Assembly (NCBI GenBank): GCA_001970955.1
Contig: MPUH01001038.1
Coordinates: 1-25,344, forward strand
DNA: 25,344 bases
Origin: Stentor coeruleus
Taxonomy: Eukaryota > Ciliophora > Heterotrichea > Heterotrichida > Stentoridae
Direction of reading: 5' to 3'
In this document: positions 10,501 through 20,800 of the stretch, one piece after another
Layout of the letters: every line of letters starts with the position of its first letter
Position numbering within the stretch: position 1 is the stretch's first letter
Notes under the pieces: model-generated
What the model was told of the DNA's origin: nothing
The model's database searches: none
Seen by the model: only the letters and a program-made list of their open reading frames with translations
Position numbers and translations under genes: made by a program

Positions 10501-11045
10501 TGTTTTGTTGAAACCAAAGGCACATCATCAATAGTCCTTAATCTTTCATAAGCTTCCACACAATCAAGAACTTCAATATCAATTTCCCTTAATTTCTCTT
10601 TAACCAAACTTGTATTTATTGAAGCATATTGACAGTTATTAGCCCAATTAAGAATAAATTTATATTTAAACTGTTGTAAAAACTGAATTTGACTATAATA
10701 AAATTTCGAAAGAGTTGACCGGACTAATTCTGGGTCTGTTTTAAGTTTGAGGGATAAAAATTCACTTAAAAGTAAGTCGCATTGTAAATATAAAGGGTGT
10801 GGGCTTGGGACTTCAGAAATTTTTTCTAAAATTTCATCGCGGAATTGCTTTTGCAAGCTTGGGTCTTTTAGGAATATTGATTGTCGAGGAATGTATTCAG
10901 GGTTTATTGTAGACTCTTTAGCTCGCTGGGTGTCCCAGGCGGTTGTGGGGGCGAGGAGGTTTTGGTAAGCTTTAAATGCAGAATCAAGTCTGTTTATAAG
11001 AAAGTTTAGCTCATGAGTATCTTTAAATGCTAGATCTTCTTCCAT
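4538..11045 (-). CDS. Large coiled-coil protein, CCDC162/DUF4549-like, split only by an assembly duplication
   Basis: As printed, the gene breaks into two overlapping frames (11045 down to about 7128, and about 7207 to 4538). The break falls exactly in the duplicated 66-base copies around the N at 7210. Removing one copy plus N there (67 nt) and at 10270 (174 nt) leaves 6,267 nt, exactly 2,089 codons including TAG. So one protein of about 2,088 aa is expected. The N-terminal 240 residues (helical, with YYSQIQFLQQFKYKF-like and DVDYYIRIGARELSNIRSLY segments) and the RPRLCLNGSYFTQAYW block near corrected residue 728 resemble CCDC162/DUF4549 proteins of ciliated eukaryotes. Residues about 1635-2060 are Lys/Glu/Gln-rich heptad-type coiled coil. 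No catalytic motif, signal peptide or membrane segment was seen. A structural role linked to cilia or basal bodies is inference from the family. The family call is tentative, the coding call firm. ATG at 11043-11045 is the first in frame. Confidence 0.88.
7144..7276. repeat. Assembly duplication around N at 7210 (66-nt copies), causes a false frameshift
   Basis: Bases 7144-7209 and 7211-7276 are identical, separated by one N. The extra 67 bases shift the frame of the coiled-coil gene. Both copies encode the same TWKNWDPYIYAETPDVIGKK segment, and collapsing them restores one open frame. Confidence 0.93.
10097..10443. repeat. Assembly duplication around N at 10270 (173-nt copies, two differences)
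   Basis: Bases 10097-10269 and 10271-10443 match except at two sites (tagc/taac near 10153/10327 and tctc/tttc near 10181/10355). The 174-base excess is 58 codons, so the frame stays open, but the protein carries a false internal duplication. Both differences are synonymous (Cys TGC/TGT, Glu GAG/GAA). Confidence 0.92.
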
Positions 11046-11898
11046 ATTATATATTTTAGATTAGTTATTGAAGAGTTTAGAGTTGAGATAAGTCTTTTAG
11101 ATTTTGAAAATAATATTGATGTTATTAAGATTATATAGGATGGAATTAAGTAAATTTTTTTAATGTAGAGAGGAGATCGGAATTTTATATTGGAAATATT
11201 TGTAATTATATGAAATTTTAGTTAAAACTTTGAATTCATGTTTATGTTTGCAATTTTTTCCCGGTTAAAAGTTTTGCTTTTTTTGGTTTGTAAGATATAA
11301 TTACTGTATTTTTATAAGTATTGTTTTAAACATTTTATAAAATTCTTCATAGCGTCAAATTTGTTTCAGCCAAAAAAAATATTCTAGTGCAACGAAAAGC
11401 AAGTGCAAAACCACCTAGTTTATCATAAAATTTTCCAACCAAAATTTTTCAGCTATATTTTCTTATATTTGTATTAATAATTACTCATATCTTATAATAA
11501 ATTCCTAAAATATAGTTATTCAATTATTTATCTCCAATTCAAAGTTAAATCTATCTAACTTGAAAGTGCCCATTTTGATAAAGTTTAAACTTGATAAAGT
11601 TTAAACTGAAGCTACTACAAGGAAATGTTTAATGTACAGAATCTGTATTTATAGAAATGGTGAAGTAAATAATCTTCTAATATCAATATGCAAATATTTA
11701 AGAGCAATGAAATATATATTAATAATATCCTATCATATATATAAATTCTTATAGTTTCAAATATATATAAAAGTTCAGTAATTCTTAGTAGAATTCATAT
11801 AACAGATGTTCTGATTCCTGATATTTTATTACTATATCCCAATAATATTTAAACCTAAACTCAGCCCATTTAATTTAAGCCTTAGCTTATTATCCTAT
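11046..11898. other. AT-rich spacer between two minus-strand genes
   Basis: Contains the 3' flank of the HECT gene and the 5' flank of the coiled-coil gene. The part next to the coiled-coil start (about 11046-11290) is G-rich on the plus strand, and the rest is C-biased. Apart from one short tandem repeat at 11575-11606 no gene, RNA or mobile element is visible. Confidence 0.6.
11575..11606. repeat. Two perfect 16-nt tandem units containing a GTTTAAAC palindrome
   Basis: The unit ttgataaagtttaaac occurs twice head to tail. Each unit ends in the 8-base palindrome GTTTAAAC. It may be a protein-binding site or just a small slippage duplication. Confidence 0.8.
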
Positions 11899-14800
11899 CT
11901 AATCATTTTCATCCCACCCAGCACCAGCTGAGCCATCAAGATCAATAGCTGTACAATGAGTAATAGCATAAAGTAGCTTCTGTCTCATAGCTTCTTTTGT
12001 AGTATATGCTGGAAGATCTAACGTAAAGAAGCATGTATGACTAACTGGCATAAAATTGTTAACTGGTCCATTAGGATTATACCTAGTGATTTTCATATGT
12101 CTCCAGTCTTTACCTGAAGGAAGTCTAGACCTACCCCATACAAATTTCAAATACAAAGACCTTTCCTTCTGAGAAAACTCCTTAAGTATCTCCCAGAAAT
12201 ATTGTATATGTTGATCTGAAAGTCCACATCCTTCATAATCAGTATTTTCTTTCAATATATCCACATCAACATCAACAGTTCCACAAATCAAAGTTTCTAA
12301 TTGCTTCCATGAGAATAAATTCAAATAATCTACTGGAACTACAGCACTTATCCCTTGACGGATTTTTTCATAAGCCTTAGAGTTTTCATCAAGTCTTTTC
12401 TTAGCAACCAAATCAGCATATTCCCCACAATTATCATATGTCACAACCTTATCTTTTCCTTCAGGTAACAATTCAACTTCTTTACCTGAGCTATCTTTTG
12501 TTACAAATCTCTCATCATAAGCCATTTCAAAGTTATCCCTAGACAATTCATGGGCACTAGGATTTTTAAGGATTTCTAATATTTGAACAACACATACATC
12601 CATACCTCTTAAATCTTGAATTCCTACATGTTCATGAAGGATTTTCTTCCATACTAAAGGTGGGAAGCATAAGTTAAGATTGTTTTGTGTTCTGATTGCT
12701 GCACCCATAAGTTTACCTAAGAATAAATAAAGTTCATAGTCTATATCACTTGTTGCTGATGGGTTTATAGTCCATGCTTCTCTATTTTCACCCATATTAT
12801 GAACATTATTTTGTACTGGGACTAATAATCTTATAAAAGTTGATTGAAGTTCATCACATATATTACTCATTGATTCATTATAAGGTCCTCCTGCATCAAT
12901 CGAAGCTTCGCCTCGATAATTAATTTTATAAATCCTTTCTGCATTTCTTAAGTCTTTGTTTTCAACAGCAGACATTGCCCTATAAATTTGCCCATATATC
13001 GAGAATTGTGCTTCAGTATCTATTTCTTTTTTAAGCCTATGTCTAGCAGCTTTAGGTCTATCAATATTGATTTCAGTACGACTTTCGCATTTTGTCTTTT
13101 CTAATACCTTCTTAAATACTTCGTTTTTAAGTTTAAAGAAAATAAAACTCCTGCAACCAAAGAGCACTTTCTGCATATCAGTGATATTTTCGCTAATACT
13201 CAAATCAAACAAATAAAGTGAGTTTTCTATACGTTTATTAAACCCTTGGAGGATTTTGAATAGTTTTTTAATATCATCTTTATGCATTTTCTCTAACTCA
13301 GGGTAGTAAATAAGTTCAGATTCTGTTGGTTCGATTTCTTCTATACCTATAGTTAATGGATCTTTACCTTTAGCTGCAACTAATACATCAACATAAGCAA
13401 CTAGTTCTTCAGCTGATATGTTTTTGAATGACCCTACAAATTTATCCCTATATTGACTCCACCCAACACAGAACTCTTCTGAACTTGACGATAGAAAAGT
13501 TTGAACAGCATTTTGAGACCGTCCTTTGAATTCTGGAGATACTTTGATTTTATAACCCCATTCAGCTGATGTTTGATCACTTACTATTGTTAAAAGATCA
13601 AGTTCTTTAGGATGACCAGGTATTATTGTCACTGATTGTTCTGCTGTATAGATTATTGATACAAATTGATAAGCAACTTGTTCAAGTTTTCCTTCTAATT
13701 TAAACACTTCAACTGAGTTTTTATAAAATACAACAATATTATGTTCTGTATCAGCTAAACAACCTATAATATCCCCTGATGTATAAACTTCATTATCAGT
13801 ACCTTCAGAAAAATATAATAAGCTTTTTGGATCATCAAGAGACTTTTCCGTAACTGAAGTTGCAGTTGCTAGACCAATTGCGACTTTACCTGTTTTATTG
13901 ATTTTGCTTTGGAAATAATGCCTTCCCCATTGAACTTGTGTATTTGTTGGGAACAAAGTTGGACTTTCTCCAAGTTTAGATACAGTGAGTTTATCAAATG
14001 ATAATGTCCCATTATCATCATTAGAATAATCCCATTTGTAACTCATTTTAGCTGATGTGTTTACTGGGAACCATAAATATATTGAGTCTCCAACCACACT
14101 GAGTTTTTTACCTTCTAAAGTAGCTGCACCAATAACTTCAACTTTTTTAATAACAACAAACTGATTACTTCCTCCAAAACATGCTACAGGTACTAAAGTA
14201 TCAGCAATATTACTAAAAGTATATATTTCAACAGAATTCAAATAACAAATTATAGTCTTTGCCAAACTATTCACAACAAAAGTTATTGTATCATTAGTCT
14301 CATAACCTATTCCACTTACATTAGACCCTTTAACATGGAATTCACCTGATTTTCTCCAAGTCCAAACCCTTTTAGCATAATCACTATTAAGACATGTTCC
14401 AAGTTCATAAGTGTTATTTTCATCAGCTTCCATTAATCCAATATATAAATACCCTGAATCTCCAGTGTTTTCTATTAAAAAGGATATTGAGTTAATACCT
14501 TTAGAAAATTTAAGGTCGCTTATTACTGAACCCCAACCATTTGAATTTGTTCTTGTTGAACGTTTATCATCTTGATCAACAGTAATATCTGGACCTTTAT
14601 GTTCCCATTTAGCTGTTAAAGTACTAAATCCTGATTCTGATTCTATATCATGTTTCCCTTCTGAATCAGTTGAAAAGTAAACTGTGTGTCGTTCTTCAGC
14701 TTTAGACTCTTTAGTAAATTCAATATTCAAAGAATGGGCTCCTTGGATCGATATAAGTGATGTTGCTGTATTTATTGGATAAGGATGAACAGATTCGAAA

Positions 14801-17800
14801 TCTTTTTCAAGTTTAGCCCCACCACTTGATTTATAGCTTTCAAACAAAAATAGCTCAAGGGAGTTGTTTTTATAAGTAAGTCCATGCATATCAGAAAGTA
14901 AATCAGATAAATCCAAAAACCATGGGTCTTCAATTTTGACGTTAGTTAATTTTAATACTTGACACATTATCATAATAATCCCTTGTAAAATACTATGACT
15001 AGTTTTTTCTGTTTTTGTTGCATTATAAAGATTATTAGCGCTAATAGCAAGACTTTTAAGGACATTAGTATGAGTACTAGTGATTTTTTCAGTATACAAA
15101 AGTCTTATTATGTCAAGAACTTTTGCTTTATCATCAGCTCCTGAACATGCAATAAGATATACATAAAGAGGACATAAGAACTTATCAGTATTTACTAATG
15201 AAGATATTTCAGGAGAGCTGGCTATTGCTTTGAGGATTGATAATGTTGATGATGTATCTAAAAATTCTTCATCTGATGAAGCTGATGAACCTCCTTGTGG
15301 GATAACTGTAAACTTGTAACCCCAGTAATTTACTGAACCATCACTATGGAAATATGTATAAACAGTATCACCTGGAACTTCAAATGCTTGCCAGTTACTT
15401 TCACCTTGGCCTGATAAACATTTGATTTCACCTTGACGACCTGAACGTTCATAAAATCTTAAAGGATCACAACCACTTTCAGTATAACATTGTGGATCGA
15501 ATTCTATTTTCAAAGATTTAGCACCTGGGATTTGAATCACATCATCTAAATCCATGTTATTATCATATGGATGCTTACTTTCATATGCTAATGATTGAAG
15601 AACTCTCCCTCCTGATTTACTAACCAAAGAGCTTACAAGTATATTTACACATTCACAAACAAGTTTTGTGCTAAACTCGCTTCCACCTTTTGTCACAAGA
15701 TTTGATAATGATTTTGAGTCAACAAAAGATAAGATTTTTGATAAAGAGTATTTTTGACTGAGTCCTAAAATCAAACTTGAATTTTTATTAAGAATAGAAC
15801 TTACTAATGAAAAAGCTGCTGAACTTTTTCTGGCGATTTCAAAATCTATAACTAAAGCATAAAGTTCATTTATTGAATAAGTTGAGTAATCTATAGTCTC
15901 ATCTTTGTTTTGACTTACTGCAGCTTTTTTACTTTCAGCAAGGCCGAAAGTTGTGTTTTTAGCAGGGATATTTTCTAATAAAGATACTGAAGTATTTAAT
16001 ATATTTATACTTTTGCATATAGCAATAAAAATATAATAATCTTTTTCTGTCTTTAAAGCTAAGTTTATAGCTTTACCTTCTTTATCAGTAATAAGTTCAT
16101 AATTTGATGGGACTTTGACGTTATAGATTGAATTAGCTTTGATATAAACAATATCTCGTATTGGTTGATCTTTTTGTGTTAAAACCACAGTTTTGAAGAA
16201 AATTGGGTTAGGTCGATCAGTTTCTCCAATAGACAAATCACCTAAACTTTCTCCTTCATTATTTTCTATAATAGCCAAACTAGTAAGCCCTTTAGAATCT
16301 TTACCAATTAGTGCTTTCTTATAAGCTAATACCCTTCTATTTGGTATCTGCATATCAACTTTAACAAAATTTTCTAAGCAGTTAACAACAGTGAAATCTC
16401 CTGTTACTTGGTCTAAAGCTTCAAAAAGTTTGATTTCAACAATACATTCATTTGGTATTTTATAAGCCTCTTCAGGAAGTTGTGGGGTGAAATTGTTAAA
16501 ACTATAAAGTATTGCATCAGTTAAATTATCAGTTTCAGCAAGAGCAGCTTCAGCTTGAGCATCAGTAATACCTAAAAGTTTAATCCTTGACTTTGAAGCA
16601 TTTTCAGTTTTTTTCTTGATTTTGACAAACCTCTCGCCACCTTCAGGTTTTTTGGTTTTTTCGATTTTCCCTGTGAAGTTTGTTGTAACTTTGCCATCAA
16701 AAACTTCGAGGAACATAAGCCCGGCAAACGAACCTTTTAATAAGCTAATTTTGAATTCTCCAATGCTGTACCCTGTGAATATTGTATTTTGGGATATTTC
16801 ATAATCTAAATTTGCATTTTCTATAACAACCCAAGCTTTACCTGAAGATTGGGCATTGATTCTTAAGACCAAAGACTCAGGTGTTACAGTTTTTCCAATA
16901 GAAAATCCATTAACCCATACTTCACCTTGATTTATAAATACAGATGCATCACCAACATTAAACCCATATTCTAATTCCCCATCTAAAGCAACACCTTCAA
17001 TAACAGCTCTTATAGTCACATCAGTAACAAAGTATTTATTATTATGAAATACCGTCTTTGGTACTGAAAATTTATATTCTTTCTTACCATTGAAACTATC
17101 ATACATTATTATCTGATACAAATGATTCTGATATATCTCAGCACTTCCATGAACATCTTCAATTGAATATTCATCAACTGGACCAAGTTTATAAACCTGA
17201 ACTGGGGTTATATCTTCAACATAAGCTCTAACAGCTTCTAGTTCTTTAATACCTTTAGTAAAACATTTATATACCCATACTGGTCCAGAACCTGCTTCAA
17301 CTATTTCATTGAATTTTGTTTTTTCTTCTTCACTCATAGCAGCAACTTTTTCTTCAACTTCTTTTGCTGTAAATTCATCAGGTTCATTAAAAAGTTCTTG
17401 AAGTTTTTTTGAGGTTTCTTTTATAACTTTATTATATAAAGTCTTTGTTGGAACTATTGATTTTTTTATTATTGCTAGTAAATCAATAACTAAAGGTTCG
17501 AGTAAAGATAAATCTGTTGTTGAGGATAAAAGTGTTGATAAACCATTTAAAGCTGAGATTTCTAAAGATAAGTAAATAGCTTTCATTGTTGCTCCAGATT
17601 CTAAACCGGTACTTATAGCTTTTTGTGTTGCTCTATTCAAAGATAACCAGGTCTGGATAAGTTTTCCACACAATTCCCCAGCTTGGTCTTTAATAAGCTC
17701 AGCAAGTTTCAGAGCTCCAGGTGGTTGAATTGCGACAATATTATTTACATCAACTTTGATTTTAGCATCATCTATAACAGAATAAACAAAATAAGTCTTT

Positions 17801-20800
17801 TCATCAACAACTTCTTTAATAATCCCTGTAGAAAAATTAGAGTCTTTCAAATCAACCATAGCTAAAACAAAAGGTGTTACTCCATAACCATCACTAAATG
17901 ACAAGAATTTTATAGCCCCAGCATGAACAGCTTTGATAAGTTTGTTTTCATTAAGAAATTCTCCACATTCACTTAGAGATATTTGAACTTTTCCTATAAT
18001 TTCATGTTTCCATCTATCTGAATTAAGTAATGCAAGAAGAAGATTATGACTTTCATATGAAGGTTTATAATTTTCACATGGCCAAGCAGATTTGCCTATA
18101 CGTTTTAAGAGTAAAGTTATGAAATCAACACGATCATCTTGAGGAAGTTGAGTATAAAAATCATTCCAAATATGGGCAAAAGATTGAGGGGAATGTTGAT
18201 TTGGCAGAATCTTAGCAAGAAGCCTTGTGCAAATGGTTTGTAAAGATTGAGCTGGGCTAGCGAAAGTATAGAATAAAAGAGGTCGAAGGTAAATATCACG
18301 TGATAATAAACTTGATAATGTTGTAGATGTAAAAGCTCCATATAAAGTCCAGAGTAATGATGAGATAAAGTCGCGTTTTTTAGTTTTTAATTCAGATAAA
18401 TTAGCGAAACTCTTAGGAAGTTCAGGATGTAAAAGGAAGAATTTCTCTAATTGTTTTGCGTAATGAGGGTATTTGTATGTTGTGCTTATAGCATTAAGGG
18501 TTTTAAACAAGTCTAATTCGCTATTCAATAGAAAATCTTCAGGGGTGTTTTCAGGGATTTTACTGTTTTTCACAACCCCTTCATGAGCTTTAAGTAAGTC
18601 CAAATACACAGCAAATGATTTCTCTTCTGCAGGGACCATTGTCGCTTCTAAGCTTTGAAGTACTTCTGCAACAGTATCTTTTAACACCCATTTTCTCTTT
18701 TGTACAAGACTTTTCTTGTATACTCCATACTTCCCTTGACCTTCTTCTATTGATTCTTTCCACAATTTACTATTATTTATAAACTCAGTGGCTTCTTCAT
18801 TTCCTTTTGAATGATCTTTAATAACTTCTAAAAACTTCCAGAAACTATAACCCCCGTCTTGATCTTTACAAAGTTTGAGTTTCTCTTGGAAATCAAGATT
18901 TTCTATATTCCCAACTTTGCCAACTTTTAAATTATCAATAGCTTCAACATAGTTGGATATAAGCATTTGAAGATCCCTTGGTGGGCTTTCTTCAATAAAT
19001 TTAATTAACCATCTTTGCATTTTGCTTTGTCTATTAAATATCGATAAGTTACTATTAATCCAAGAACTCCCTGAACTTAGATTCTCAAGTGAAAAGTCCC
19101 CAGATTCTTGGTCAGTAACTTCTGGTAATGGAACGATTTCAGGGAAAATCACATCAAGGAACATTTGTTGGAGTTGAATATGTTGAGAATGATTAGTTTC
19201 GTTCCATATACCAACAACACTGAAAAGTAAATGTTTGTAAAGATTCCATGCACTTTTGCTAAGTTTTTCTTTTAATGCTGCAACTTTTTTGTTTTCCTCT
19301 TCATTGATTGGGGCTAATAACTCGCCATATGATGTTGTTGTAGCGGATAAATCTTCAGCTAGATTAGTCACATAAGCTAGATAACTGCTCACTGGGTTAC
19401 GTTTGATTAATAAAAACTTCTGCTCGCCATTGAATGTAAAACTTCCTACTGCATCTTCCCAACCTTCCTTAACATCTTCTGATAAAAGTACTTCTGTTAT
19501 TGGATCTTCATTACCACCTTTATCTATAACCAAATACAATGATGGCTGCCCTTCACGCTTTTCTATAAGAATCTTGAGTTTCCCTTCACCAATTGCATCT
19601 TCAGTCAACAACCCAAATCTCGTCACACAATGTGCTTTCAAAAATTCCCTTTTTGCGATTTTTTCTCTATATAAACCTTGAGACCAGTCTAAAAGTACTT
19701 TTAGAGTTCCAGTTAAAGGTAAATCTAAAAGTAAATGTGAATCTGTATTTCTTAAAGGACAACTTAAAGCTTCAATAACATTAGAATAATGCACATAAGT
19801 TTCATATGTGAAAATAGTTGTATGGTTAGATATAATATCAGAAAGCAAAGATTTATAAACAATAAAAAATGCTTGACGTACTGATTCAAGCAAAGCTGGG
19901 TCTGTACCTTCAAGTCCAAATGAGTGATATAATTTTTTCTCCCCTTGTTTAAATGAGTTACTAAATGAATTGACTACTAAAGTTGCATGTTTATCTCCAG
20001 AACATTGAAGTANTAAAGCTGGGTCTGTACCTTCAAGTCCAAATGAATGATATAATTTTTTCTCCCCTTGCTTAAATGAGTTACTAAATGAATTGACTAC
20101 TAAAGTTGCATGTTTATCTCCAGAACATTGAAGTAATCTAGATACTGATAATAAACCTACAACCCTGGCTATAGCTTTAGTTCTTCTTATTTGTAAAGCT
20201 TCTGTNAATCTAGATACTGATAATAAACCTACAACCCTGGCTATAGCTTTAGTTCTTCTTATTTGTAAAGCTTCTGTTATCTGATCGATTGTCACAGGGT
20301 TTTCTAAGAACCCAGTAACTAAATCTGCAACCCTCATAAACTCTTTAATATCTTCATTTTCTCCTTCATTAACTTTGTTTTTTATACTCACAAGTCCTTT
20401 AAGTTTTCCAACACTTTTCATAGCTTCTTGTACAGCTTTCCATTTACTACCAAGTTTCAACCCTCCTTTTTTTACTTGTGCTTTAGCTATACTAGACATG
20501 AGATTTTTCATAACTTTTGTCACACCAAGTTCTTTCAAACTAGCCTGATACTCAGCTGCTAAAAGAAAAGAGCATTTTTTGACAACATCATCATTGATTA
20601 TCTTATATGTGATATCAGCATTTCCTCCATCCATAAGTTTTTGTTTATGTTTCTGAGCCCAACTTCTTATTTGACAACTTTGTTTGATGATAATTTTCAC
20701 AGTCGGTCCAGCTTCATTTACAGATTCAAAAATATGCTTCATAGTATCAACAATTTCAAAAAACCCAACATAAACAGCAAAAACAGCACGTTCAGCCTGG

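Noticed and set aside
4411-20277. Direct repeats as real tandem duplications or mobile-element target sites
   Set aside because: Every one is centred on a single N, and removal restores exact frames. Contig-overlap artefacts explain all five.
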